Shown: positions 15,714-23,998 of the stretch, piece after piece | Layout of the letters: every line of letters begins with the position of its first letter | How positions within the stretch are numbered: the stretch's first letter is position 1 | NCBI GenBank assembly: GCA_900545135.1 | Contig: UQXL01000005.1 | Span: 45,094 to 109,093, forward strand | From: an uncultured Eubacteriales bacterium | GTDB lineage: Bacteria > Bacillota > Clostridia > Peptostreptococcales > Anaerovoracaceae | Direction of reading: 5' to 3' | Length of the DNA: 64,000 bases | Translations under genes and position numbers: made by a program | Notes under the pieces: generated by a model | Seen by the model: the letters and a program-made list of their open reading frames with translations, nothing else | Told to the model about the DNA's origin: nothing | Databases searched by the model: none

Positions 15714-16109
15714 CTAAGATACATAAGCTGTCTTGCTAATACGTTTATATCCATAAGCAATATCATATTTATCATAAATAAGCACTAAATGTGCATCTGT
15801 TTTTTTATAAACATAATATTTTTCATCCTCTCCTGAAAGAACATAAGTGCCTTCACATATCTCATTATAACCGCCAGAATCTTTAAGCTCGCCATTTGAC
15901 CATAAATAAAATTCGCAAGGTTCTATTGTAAAAGAAAGATAGTTTCCCCTATCGTCATTTTCAAGGCCATAAGTCCCATCTATGTAACTGAGAAAAGTTG
16001 TATTACTCCTATTAACACAGTATTGTACTACATTAAGCATGAATAATATTATAATTAATCCTGTGAGAATATATGGACTTTTCTTTTTCAATTTGTTAAC
16101 AAGCTCCAT
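15714..16109 (-). CDS. Unknown membrane-anchored small protein
   Basis: A 131-residue protein: short basic N-terminus, one hydrophobic segment (about 12-30), then an outside domain rich in Tyr, Asp and Gly with two cysteines (in EPCEFY and NEICEG). I recognise no family. The gene is AT-rich compared with its neighbours and lies inside the insertion bounded by 36-bp direct repeats, next to a broken secreted-protein gene, so it is probably an acquired gene. The start at ATG 16109 is supported by the hydrophobic N-terminus only. Confidence 0.6.
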   Translation of the reverse strand: MELVNKLKKKSPYILTGLIIILFMLNVVQYCVNRSNTTFLSYIDGTYGLENDDRGNYLSFTIEPCEFYLWSNGELKDSGGYNEICEGTYVLSGEDEKYYVYKKTDAHLVLIYDKYDIAYGYKRISKTAYVS

Positions 16110-16124
16110 GACTATATTCCTTTA

Positions 16125-16646
16125 CTATTTAACCAATTCTGCTTCTCCTATTATATTAATCGTTTTTCTTGCAACAGCACCTTTGTTATATACCTTCCAA
16201 TCTTCAGAAGAGCCTTTTGCTCTTCTATAAGTTACATACGGCCTGAATCTCACCTTTTTATGTACTTTTACTTTATAGAAATTTTTGGATTTTGGTATAT
16301 TAACCTCAAATCCTGCTGTCGCCATCTTGCCAATATTTGTACTTATTGAAACATTACCGTATGCACCGCCTATAGAAGCTGTCAACGTTACCGTCGGTCC
16401 CCCATTGTCAGCAAAATAAGCTGATCCTCCATCTACAGGAAAGCTGTACCCTTCTTCCGGCTGGCCGCTTGGATACCCGGAAAAGGTTTTATCAAAATCA
16501 CTTCCATATACTGTTTTATACTCATATTTAGGTCATCTCCTGATTGAATAATCTCCTTCGCTCACTGCAAATGCCGGCACAACAGACAAAATTAACATAA
16601 CCACACAAATAGTCAATGATATAAGCTTCTTACTTTTAATTTTAAT
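16125..16646 (-). pseudogene. Secreted protein gene with lost start and in-frame stop
   Basis: One open frame from about 16646 to 16125 begins with a good signal peptide (KSKKLISLTICVVMLILSVV, then PAFA). It is cut by a TGA at 16533-16535 right after the signal region, and then continues as PKYEYKTVYGSDFDKTFSGY to the end, about 135 residues. The codon at the expected start is ATT; the nearby GTG (16648-16650) is one base out of frame. Two lesions make it a pseudogene. The mature part resembles a small secreted protein with a GYSFPVDGG...TVTLTASIGG stretch. No known family was recognised. Confidence 0.7.
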
Positions 16647-16751
16647 ACACTTTCCCTCTTTTAAAATATATTCTATAATTTGTAATTATATATTCATATT
16701 ATATATTATAAAATAATTTATGTCAAATAATAAAATTATTATACAAAGCAA

Positions 16752-16787
16752 TTTACATTTTTCACGCCATAAATCAACTGCTACTTT
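16752..16787 (+). repeat. Direct repeat 2 flanking a 1.3-kb insertion
   Basis: Thirty-five of 36 bases match 15428-15463. It lies 90 bp ahead of the aminopeptidase gene, so the ancestral spacer between the lipid kinase and the aminopeptidase probably held one copy. Confidence 0.85.
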
Positions 16788-16876
16788 TAATTTACCGATT
16801 TCTGGGTTATAATATTTTTAAGAAATTCAACGAATCTAAAAAACACTAAAATTCCAATAAACGACAGGAGGAAGAG

Positions 16877-17986
16877 ATGGACTCAAGAATAAATAAGCTT
16901 TCAAAGGTGCTCACATCTTATTCATGCGATTTGAAGAAAGGTGAACGAGTGCTTATCGACTACGAGGGCGAATGCTGCCGTCCCCTGGTAAGACAGCTCA
17001 TAAAAGACGCTTACCAGCTTGGCGCCAGGCCTTACGTCAATCACAGGGACAGCTCCATACTTAGGGAGATTCTTCTAAACGCGGAGGAAGATCAGATAGA
17101 ATTTTTAAACGATTATCAGCTTTATCAGATGAAAGGGATGGACGCCTATATCGCCATAAGAGGCGGTGAAAACACTGCCGAGCTGGCCGATGTTCCGTCT
17201 GAAAAACTCAACATGTATTACAAGCTGACCAGCCCTACTTTGGACTACAGGGTAAACAAGACAAAGTGGGTCATCTTGAGATACCCCAACCCTTCCATGG
17301 CACAATTGGCCAACAAGTCGCAGGAAGCCTTCGAGGACTTTTTCTTCGACGTATGCACCCTCGATTACAAGAAGATGAGCCAGGCTATGGATCCTCTGGT
17401 CGAACTCATGAATAAAACCGATAAGGTTCGCCTGACAGGCCCGGGAACTGATCTCACTTTCTCAATAAAGGATATACCGGCCATCAAATGCGACGGCCTG
17501 CGCAACATCCCTGACGGAGAGGTTTATACGGCTCCGGTCAAAGACTCGATGAACGGAACCATCAGTTACAACACTTTCTCCGAAGAGCAGGGTTTCACTT
17601 TTGAGAACATCAAATTCGAGGTAAAGAACGGAAAAATCGTCAAGGCTACAGCCAACGACACCGACAGAATAAATTCCCTCCTCGACACGGACGAGGGCGC
17701 GCGCTATTTCGGAGAGTTCGCCATAGGCGTAAATCCTTTCGTTCTCACTCCGATGAAAGATACTCTGTTTGATGAAAAGATATGCGGAAGCTTCCATCTG
17801 ACTCCGGGAAAATGCTACGAGGACGCTTACAACGGCAACCACTCAGCCGTTCACTGGGATCTTGTCATGATTCAGCGGCCTGAATACGGCGGCGGCGAAA
17901 TTTACTTTGATGATGTGCTGATCCGCAAGGACGGTCTGTTCGTGATCGACGAGCTTAAATGCCTGAACCCTGAAAATCTCAAATAG
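16877..17986 (+). CDS. M29-family aminopeptidase
   Basis: A 369-residue metallo-aminopeptidase of the AmpS/PepS type, which removes N-terminal residues from peptides in the cytoplasm. The two-metal ligands of the family are present: Glu in RNIPDGEVYTAP, Glu in GEFAIGVNP, His in GSFHLTPG, and His and Asp in NHSAVHWDLVM. It is slightly shorter than the common 400-410. Start ATG 16877 behind AGGAGG. It is probably a single-gene unit. Confidence 0.9.
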   Translation: MDSRINKLSKVLTSYSCDLKKGERVLIDYEGECCRPLVRQLIKDAYQLGARPYVNHRDSSILREILLNAEEDQIEFLNDYQLYQMKGMDAYIAIRGGENTAELADVPSEKLNMYYKLTSPTLDYRVNKTKWVILRYPNPSMAQLANKSQEAFEDFFFDVCTLDYKKMSQAMDPLVELMNKTDKVRLTGPGTDLTFSIKDIPAIKCDGLRNIPDGEVYTAPVKDSMNGTISYNTFSEEQGFTFENIKFEVKNGKIVKATANDTDRINSLLDTDEGARYFGEFAIGVNPFVLTPMKDTLFDEKICGSFHLTPGKCYEDAYNGNHSAVHWDLVMIQRPEYGGGEIYFDDVLIRKDGLFVIDELKCLNPENLK

Positions 17987-18136
17987 AAGCCGCTAATCAG
18001 CCAACTGCAACGGCCGGACGGCGGCGCGGCGCAGCATTTCCGCCGCGGACATTATGGACATCATAGATATCATAGACATCATGGACGGCACAGCATGCCG
18101 TTTTCAGATAACTAAAGAAAAGCAAAAGGAGCGATA

Positions 18137-19198
18137 ATGGAAAAGAAGAAAATTGCAGTCCTCTTCGGAGGATATTCCAGCGAATACGGAATTTCTCTGA
18201 AATCAAGCTACAGCGTTTTGAAATACATGGATAAAGACAAATACGAACCTATTCCTATCGGTATAACCGAAAACGGCGACTGGTACCGTTATTACGGAGA
18301 TATAGAAAAAATTGCAGACGACTCATGGCAGGATGACAAAAAAGAAAACGTAACAGCCTACATCGTTCCTGACAGAAGCGTTCACGGCATGATGGAGCTT
18401 GGCGCAAGCGGCCCTGTTTTTACCAGGCTTGACGGAGTTTTTCCTATGCTGCACGGCAAAAACGGTGAAGACGGTACCGTTCAGGGTCTCATAACTCTCG
18501 CCGGAATCCCTCTGATGGGCTGCGGAGTCCTTTCCTCCGCTCTGTGCATGGACAAGTACCGGGCTCATGTGGTAGCCGAAGAGGCAGGAATTGCAGTTCC
18601 TAAGGCCGCCAGCCTTACAGGTCATTTTGACGAAAAGATGGTAATGGAAAAGATCAAAGATCTCACATATCCGCTCTTCGTCAAGCCCGTCAATGCAGGT
18701 TCATCTTACGGAATAACTGTAGCCGAAAGCAAAGAACAGATCATGGACGCGGTGAATCTCGCTCTCCAGTATGACAGCGAGGTCATCATAGAAGAGAAGA
18801 TAGACGGCTTTGAAGTGGGCTGCTCCATCATCGGCGACGGCAGCGAAAGCGACATCGTCGGAAGAGTGGATGAAATCGAATTGTTTACGGGCTGCTTCTT
18901 CGATTTTACTAGGAAATATACCGGCGTGGATTCAAAGATACACACTCCCGCCAGAATAGACGCCGAGACGGAAGAAAGGATTAAAGATGTCGGACGCGCT
19001 CTTTTCAGGGCACTGGGCTGCAAAGGCTACGCCCGTCTCGACATGTTTCTCACCCCTGAGGGCAGGATAGTTTTCAACGAAATCAACACCATACCGGGGT
19101 TCACTTCGGTAAGCCGCTTCCCTAAGATGATGGCAGGAGTCGGTCTCGAATATAAAGATGTGATAAGCAAAATCATAGAAATAGGGCTGAGCGAATAA
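18137..19198 (+). CDS. D-alanine--D-X ligase, VanG-like
   Basis: A 353-residue ATP-grasp ligase that joins D-Ala to a second residue for peptidoglycan precursors. Motifs are LFGGYSSEYGISLKSS, LHGKNGEDGTVQG, CMDKYRAH, PLFVKPVNAGSSYG, an omega loop FFDFTRKY (254-261), and NEINTIPGFTSVSRFPKMM. From memory of the families, the phrasing (GITENGDWYRYYGD, ALGCKGYARLDMF) and the omega loop are closer to VanG (D-Ala-D-Ser) than to housekeeping Ddl. No vanXY, vanT or vanRS gene is adjacent, so it may be an intrinsic ligase or an orphan resistance gene. Start ATG 18137 behind AAAGGAG. Confidence 0.82.
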   Translation: MEKKKIAVLFGGYSSEYGISLKSSYSVLKYMDKDKYEPIPIGITENGDWYRYYGDIEKIADDSWQDDKKENVTAYIVPDRSVHGMMELGASGPVFTRLDGVFPMLHGKNGEDGTVQGLITLAGIPLMGCGVLSSALCMDKYRAHVVAEEAGIAVPKAASLTGHFDEKMVMEKIKDLTYPLFVKPVNAGSSYGITVAESKEQIMDAVNLALQYDSEVIIEEKIDGFEVGCSIIGDGSESDIVGRVDEIELFTGCFFDFTRKYTGVDSKIHTPARIDAETEERIKDVGRALFRALGCKGYARLDMFLTPEGRIVFNEINTIPGFTSVSRFPKMMAGVGLEYKDVISKIIEIGLSE

Positions 19199-19208
19199 AA
19201 AATAAAGT

Positions 19209-19258
19209 GCTCTGCTGGGACCCGCCTGAAAAGCGGCGGTCAGCAGAGCTTTTTTTAT
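19209..19258 (+). terminator. Terminator after the VanG-like ligase
   Basis: Long stem GCTCTGCTG/CAGCAGAGC with an inner CCGCC/GGCGG pairing, followed by eight T. It lies 10 bp after the stop codon. Confidence 0.85.
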
Positions 19259-19295
19259 TTTTTGTCTTGCTTCAGTTTGGACGGCGCTGCCGTCG

Positions 19296-19964
19296 TCATT
19301 CAAGCTTCCAGTCTATCGGTTCCTGCCCTGTGATTTCAAGAAATCTGTTGACCTTACTGAAATATTTTCCGCCGAAGAAGCCGTTGAAAGCTGACAGCGG
19401 GCTGGGATGCGCCCCGGAAATTATCATATGTTCTTTATTGGTTATCAATGCTTGCTTTGATTTTGCATTGGCTCCCCACAATATGAAAGCCATCGGCGTT
19501 TTTCTTTCGTTAAGGCTTTCGACTATTTTATCGGTGAAGATTTCCCAGCCTTTACCTTTGTGGGAATTGGCCTCTCCTCTTCTCACGGTAAGAACCGTAT
19601 TCAGGAGCAGCACGCCCTGGCCGGCCCAGTATGCCAGATATCCGTGATCAGGAGGCGCTATGCCAAGATCGTCGCGGATTTCTTTATATATGTTTACAAG
19701 CGACGGAGGAATTTTTATGCCTTTATTTACAGAAAAGCAAAGCCCATGCGCCTGGTTTGGCTCATGATAAGGGTCCTGCCCTAAAATCACCACCTTTGTC
19801 TTTTCGTAAGACGAATATTTCAGCGCATTGAAGACGCTTTCCTCCGGCGGATAAACGGTGTGCTGAGCCCTTTCCTGCCTCAAAAATTCTTCCAGCTTTT
19901 GAAAATATGGTTTTTCAAATTCTCCTGCTAAAATGTCGTCCCAATCGTTTCCTATGTAAGCCAT
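19296..19964 (-). CDS. ung: Uracil-DNA glycosylase
   Basis: Family 1 uracil-DNA glycosylase, which removes uracil from DNA to start base-excision repair. The water-activating motif GQDPYH and the DNA-intercalation motif HPSPLS are intact, and LLLNTVLTV is the uracil-binding strand. The start chosen is ATG 19964 behind GGAGGG (222 residues, normal size); the 10 extra residues to 19994 have no ribosome binding site. It is convergent with the ligase gene. Confidence 0.95.
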   Translation of the reverse strand: MAYIGNDWDDILAGEFEKPYFQKLEEFLRQERAQHTVYPPEESVFNALKYSSYEKTKVVILGQDPYHEPNQAHGLCFSVNKGIKIPPSLVNIYKEIRDDLGIAPPDHGYLAYWAGQGVLLLNTVLTVRRGEANSHKGKGWEIFTDKIVESLNERKTPMAFILWGANAKSKQALITNKEHMIISGAHPSPLSAFNGFFGGKYFSKVNRFLEITGQEPIDWKLE

Positions 19965-20040
19965 GCTTTTCCCTCCTATGGTGGCTTTAAACAATGCAAT
20001 TTTGTATGCTTTTCCTCTGCCGATGAAATTTTATACGTCG

Positions 20041-20429
20041 TTACTCTTCTAATGAAATTTTGATCGCTTCGCAGCCCGATAATTCCACTGATACGCTGGA
20101 ATCATCGTTTAGCTGGAAAACCACACTATGTCTGCGGTAACGCCGCTCTGCACACTTGAATCGCATTGAGAATATCCCTCAATTTTTTCTCCCGTTGGAA
20201 CAAGCGGCGATAATTCAACTCCGTTCTGAAATGCTTTTACCGTAACGCAATCAGCTGGCACGGCAGTTTCTCGACTGTCATTTGTATATCGAGTAAATAC
20301 CGCCACGCAATCATATTCATCAAAAAGCATATATCTTTTCCCATCTGTAAACGCAATATCATGCTCTGATTTAGGACTGCAGCCTGTCATCATGCATATA
20401 ATAATAAGTAATAGCAAAAGCTTTCTCAT
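20041..20429 (-). pseudogene. Frameshifted lipoprotein gene
   Basis: The reading frame starts at ATG 20429 with a lipoprotein signal (LLLLLIIICMMTGCS, lipobox Cys17) and runs 106 residues to a stop near 20109. Adding one base at the GTGTGG near 20119-20125 lets it continue as VFQLNDDSSVSVELSGCEAIKISLEE to a TAA at 20041. The joined product (about 128 residues) resembles small DUF5067-like lipoproteins. This is a frameshift or a sequencing error; the truncated form could still be made. Function unknown. Confidence 0.6.
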
Positions 20430-20832
20430 TCTATCCCTCCGACGTGACGTTAACAGCTCACAAAGGCGGTTTCGGACAAATATTCATCTCCGCCTCCCCT
20501 GGTTTTCGGCATAAATATTTACGCATTTCGGCCTGCACTCCACCGTGAGCCGAAATATTTGCATTTCACCGCGATTTGGCAAGCCATTATTCCCTCTCGC
20601 TTGCTCGCAGTTATTTATAATATACGTTATATACGTTTCGGCCGTTCATGGCGGTTGGTTATATGTGTTGCGGCGATTCGCAGCGATTGGTTATATGCGT
20701 TGCGCCCGCTCGCATCGCTGTGTTAGCCCCTATATGGCGAGCATCTTATTAGGATCATATTATGATGCGCATCGCATGGTGAGCATCCTATGGTCCATGG
20801 TGCGATGACGCACATAGCGATCCATAAAATAT
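20430..20832. other. Gene-free stretch with short GC repeats
   Basis: No gene seen. It holds imperfect repeats of GCGATTGGTTATATGCGTTG (about 20650-20705) and ATCGCATGGTGAGCATCCTAT-like units (about 20740-20800). Confidence 0.4.
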
Positions 20833-20834
20833 GC

Positions 20835-21301
20835 AATGTTGTAAATAATCCTGGATTCCTCAAATTATACAACATAAATCCGAATTGATGTTGTATTTAA
20901 TAAGAAATATTTCTAAAATTTACAACATTCCTTTTTTGACTGTCGATTTTCCTGTGATAAATTCATCACAACCTTGCGTCAACGCCGAACAATACACGGC
21001 TTGTTTTGTAATATTATGGGAAATGTTGTACATTTTTTTGTTTGGGTTGATTTTTGACAACATTTTGGGTGTTTGTGCGAGTCGAAATTTGTCGAACCGG
21101 CTATTAAATTGAGAGGATGTTGGCAGATTATATAATATGTGAAAATCTGCCAACATTTTTTTGAAAATATGTTGTTAAAATCACTGCGAATCTTAAAAAT
21201 GTACAACATCGACAGGATTCGACATCATAAAAATCTTAAATTCGCCAATTCCTCTCTGGAAATGTTGTCATTTCAGCGGTTTATTTAATTTTTGCCAACA
21301 T
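20835..21301 (-). repeat. Repeat element B, hairpin array (inverted copy of A)
   Basis: Read on the - strand, 21022-21301 matches 12224-12504, including GTCGAATCCTGTCGATGTTG, the CAACAT hairpins, and TTCGACAAATTTCGAC. Bases 20835-20929 match 12017-12110 around TTCGGATTTATGTTGTATAA. The two blocks are separated here by about 90 bp of unrelated sequence and occur in the other order than in element A. Confidence 0.7.
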
Positions 21302-21327
21302 CAAGCCGGACGATATGATGTTGGGTT

Positions 21328-21503
21328 CATTATAACGCCCTCCAGTCAGTCAAACGGCGTTTCAATGTCCGCTTCCTTGCGGCACAGCCGTTATAATCCT
21401 TTGCGGACATTATACCACAACGAAAGTTCGACAGCGGTGGTTCAATAAACGCTTCCTTGCAGCGAAGCTGAACATCCTAATCATTGCGTTTATTATACCA
21501 CAA
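21328..21503 (-). repeat. Repeat element B, two stem-loop units
   Basis: Read on the - strand: GTGGTATAAT, stem AATAAACGC/GCGTTTATT, ACCAC...GTGGT, then GTGGTATAAT, stem AATGTCCGC/GCGGACATT, AACGCC...GGCGTT. The two units keep the stem but differ at three paired positions (GTC/GAC against AAA/TTT). That is covariation, and it argues that the folded form matters. Confidence 0.65.
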
Positions 21504-21560
21504 ATCCGCGCCTGAGGATTTACTTGATGATTTGCCCCATCATTTACTTGAAGAAAACAC

Positions 21561-21589
21561 TGTCAATTGCCCCGCCTTTCGTGTATAAT
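21561..21589 (+). promoter_or_regulatory. Promoter giving a leaderless transcript
   Basis: TGTCAA (21561-21566), 17 bp, TATAAT (21584-21589). The A of the ATG at 21596 falls seven bases after the -10 box, where transcription is expected to start, and no ribosome binding site precedes it. Confidence 0.55.
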
Positions 21590-21595
21590 AAATCC

Positions 21596-22240
21596 ATGAG
21601 CAAAATATACATAAGCAAGCTGGCCGGCGGCGCACTGCGCGAATACCTGCAAAATCGCGGTCACACACTGCGCGTAATAAACGGACATCCCAATGTCGAT
21701 ACGCCCATATCATGTCATCCCGACATTTACATGTGCCGTATCGGCGATAAGACCTTTCACGGAAATCCGGAACTCCTGTCTTCTGAATATCCCGGTGATG
21801 CAATCTACAGCGCTTGCTCCACCGGTAAATTTTTTATTCACAACCTGAAGATCACTGAGTCCGAATTATTGCAGCTGGCGGAAAGCACCAAGCAGATAAA
21901 AGTTCATGTATCTCAAGGCTACACTAAATGCAGCTGCGTGGCGGTAGATGAAAGTTCCATCATCACGTCTGACAGAGGCATTGAACAAGCCGCGAAGAAA
22001 GCCGGAGTGGACGTGCTTCTCGTCGAACCGGCTCAAGTAATCCTGCCCGGCTATAAATATGGATTTCTTGGCGGAGCTTCAGGCAGGATAGGTGATGAAA
22101 TCGTATTCAACGGCGATTTGGCAGCCCACAGCGATTATGAAGAGATTAAATCTTTCATACAGGAACGCGGGCTGCGCCTGGTATATTTCCGACAATATCC
22201 CCTTACGGATATAGGCTCTATAATCGAGGAAAGCGAATAA
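21596..22240 (+). CDS. DUF6873-type protein (GME fold)
   Basis: A 214-residue protein starting MSKIYISKLAGGALREYLQ. It resembles the DUF6873 family, described as having the guanidine-modifying-enzyme fold. Candidate catalytic residues are His (HVSQGYTKC), Cys (KCSCVAV) and Asp/His in GDLAAHSDYEEI. The function is unknown. The start is ATG 21596: translation there would be leaderless. Its stop overlaps the ATG of the radical SAM gene by one base (TAATG), so the two genes are coupled. Confidence 0.72.
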   Translation: MSKIYISKLAGGALREYLQNRGHTLRVINGHPNVDTPISCHPDIYMCRIGDKTFHGNPELLSSEYPGDAIYSACSTGKFFIHNLKITESELLQLAESTKQIKVHVSQGYTKCSCVAVDESSIITSDRGIEQAAKKAGVDVLLVEPAQVILPGYKYGFLGGASGRIGDEIVFNGDLAAHSDYEEIKSFIQERGLRLVYFRQYPLTDIGSIIEESE

Positions 22241-23541
22241 TGAAAAAACACGCTATAATACCAATTTTCATACCTCACAAAGGATGTCCCAACGACTGTA
22301 TTTTCTGCAATCAGAGAAAGATTACAGCCCACGCCGATTCTGTGAGCGCATCCGATATTCACCAAACAGTTTCCCAATATATGTCCACCCTGTCCGATAT
22401 GGATATGGAGACCATAGAGCTCTCATTTTTCGGAGGCTCATTCACGGGAATCCCCCTTGAAGAGCAGAAAGAGTATCTTTCCATAGCCAAGGGATACAAG
22501 GACGACGGCGTAATTCAAAAGATACATCTTTCCACCAGGCCCGACTACATAGACAGAAAAAATTTGGACAACCTCAAAGCTTACGGCGTAGACGTCATAG
22601 AGCTGGGAGTCCAGTCCTTCGCCGAGCCTGTGCTGAAAGCTTCCAACAGAGGACACGACGCAGCCTGCGTCTACGAAAGCTGCGCGCTGATAAAAGAATA
22701 CGGTTTTACCCTGGGTATACAGCTCATGATAGGACTACCGGAAGATACCACCGAGTACGACTTGTTTTCCGCAAGGGAAGCCGTAAAGCTGCGGCCGGAG
22801 ATCGCCCGGCTCTATCCCACTGTCGTAATCAAGGACACAGGGCTCCATCAGCTCATGGAAAAAGGCCTCTATACTCCGCCGGAAGAAAAGGACATGGTGG
22901 AAAGGACCGCGGCAATGTACAAAATACTGACGGACGCAGGGATCAACGTCATACGCGTCGGTCTCAAGTCCAGCGATATAATGTCGGACGAAAACAACAC
23001 GGCTGACACCTTTCACCCGGCGTTCAGGCAGCTTGTGGAGGGACTCTTGGCCCGGCAGCAGCTCGAAGCGCAGATAGATCATCTGTTATTCCGTAATTCA
23101 GGAAAATCGGCCAAGAAACCAGCGGAGGAATCGGATGAGCCGGAGAAATCGAAAGGGTTCAAGGCGTCGGAAAAGTCGAAAGGGTCCAAGAAGCCAGAAG
23201 AGTCCAGGGAGCCGGATGATCCGAAGAAATCCAAAGAGCCGGAGGCGTCAGCGCTCACATCCTCAAACAGCGATTCAGAGTCTGTTCTGAAAGCCATCGC
23301 CGATCACGGCGGGCAGACCGCACCCGGCCGCAGCAGACAGACCATCGCCCTCATAAGCAACGAAAAATGCAGAAACACCCTCTTCGGACACAAGGGCGAA
23401 AACAAACGGTATTTCAAAGAAAAATATTCTGATACAGACTTCGTTTATCTCACCGACGTTCAGGCTGGTCTAAAGCTCAGAAACGGAGAATATTCGGCGG
23501 TCAGCCTCTATGATATAAAGCTAAAAGGAGAAATAAAATGA
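22240..23541 (+). CDS. Radical SAM protein with a low-complexity insert
   Basis: A 433-residue radical SAM enzyme. The 4Fe-4S motif is CPNDCIFC (Cys16, Cys20, Cys23), followed by SFFGGSFTG, HLSTRPDYID and LGVQSF, an Elp3/HemN-type layout. In Clostridia a related gene of about 350 residues is common; its reaction is not known. Here about residues 288-345 form a Lys/Glu/Ser/Pro-rich stretch (repeats of PEESREPDDPKKSKEPE type) between the barrel and the C-terminal conserved end. This insert is unusual and looks like repeat expansion. The gene overlaps its neighbours at both ends. Confidence 0.85.
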   Translation: MKKHAIIPIFIPHKGCPNDCIFCNQRKITAHADSVSASDIHQTVSQYMSTLSDMDMETIELSFFGGSFTGIPLEEQKEYLSIAKGYKDDGVIQKIHLSTRPDYIDRKNLDNLKAYGVDVIELGVQSFAEPVLKASNRGHDAACVYESCALIKEYGFTLGIQLMIGLPEDTTEYDLFSAREAVKLRPEIARLYPTVVIKDTGLHQLMEKGLYTPPEEKDMVERTAAMYKILTDAGINVIRVGLKSSDIMSDENNTADTFHPAFRQLVEGLLARQQLEAQIDHLLFRNSGKSAKKPAEESDEPEKSKGFKASEKSKGSKKPEESREPDDPKKSKEPEASALTSSNSDSESVLKAIADHGGQTAPGRSRQTIALISNEKCRNTLFGHKGENKRYFKEKYSDTDFVYLTDVQAGLKLRNGEYSAVSLYDIKLKGEIK

Positions 23542-23801
23542 AAGCAGTAGTAACAGTTATCGGCAAAGATATGGTTGGAATTCTGGCGAAAGTAGCCGCC
23601 GCATGCGCGGAAAAGAACGCCAATGTTTTAGAAGTGACACAATCCATTTTGGAGGGATATTTCTGCATGGTAATGATAATAGATATAAGCAGCCTTTCCT
23701 GCCAGCTCGACAGCCTCGAAGAAAGTCTCAAAGCTTCAGTTCCCGATATGGTTATCCACGTTATGCATGAGGACATATTCAATTCGATGCACAGAATTTG
23801 A
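23538..23801 (+). CDS. ACT-domain protein (UPF0237 type)
   Basis: An 87-residue single ACT domain, MKAVVTVIGKDMVGILAKVA, with the usual beta-alpha-beta pattern. Stand-alone ACT proteins of this group bind a small ligand, probably an amino acid. It overlaps the radical SAM gene by 4 bp and precedes the PFL gene; the ACT-PFL pair is conserved in Firmicutes, so a joint role in one pathway is likely although unproven. Confidence 0.9.
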   Translation: MKAVVTVIGKDMVGILAKVAAACAEKNANVLEVTQSILEGYFCMVMIIDISSLSCQLDSLEESLKASVPDMVIHVMHEDIFNSMHRI

Positions 23802-23861
23802 TATGCATGCCGCCGCGCCAACGTTCAGCACAATGCCGGGCGGACATGCACGCCGTATGAT

Positions 23862-23960
23862 TTCGCTGCGCACCCGCTCCGCGGCATAACATCGCTTCGC
23901 TGCGCACCCGCTCCGCGGCATAACATCGCTGCGCGGCATAACATCGCTGCGCGGAGCAAA
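23862..23960 (+). repeat. GC-rich tandem repeat between ACT and PFL genes
   Basis: Two copies of GCTGCGCACCCGCTCCGCGG plus CATAACATC (about 30 bp), then two shortened copies GCTGCGCGGCATAACATC. Each unit contains GCGC/CCGCGG palindromes. It interrupts an otherwise tight pair of genes. Confidence 0.6.
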
Positions 23961-23998
23961 ATCGAAAACTGAAATAAAAGAAATGTGAGGTTTTAAAT

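Noticed and set aside
23079..23297. 72-residue frame on the - strand rich in Ser, Asp and Phe
   Set aside because: Shadow of the low-complexity insert in the radical SAM gene.
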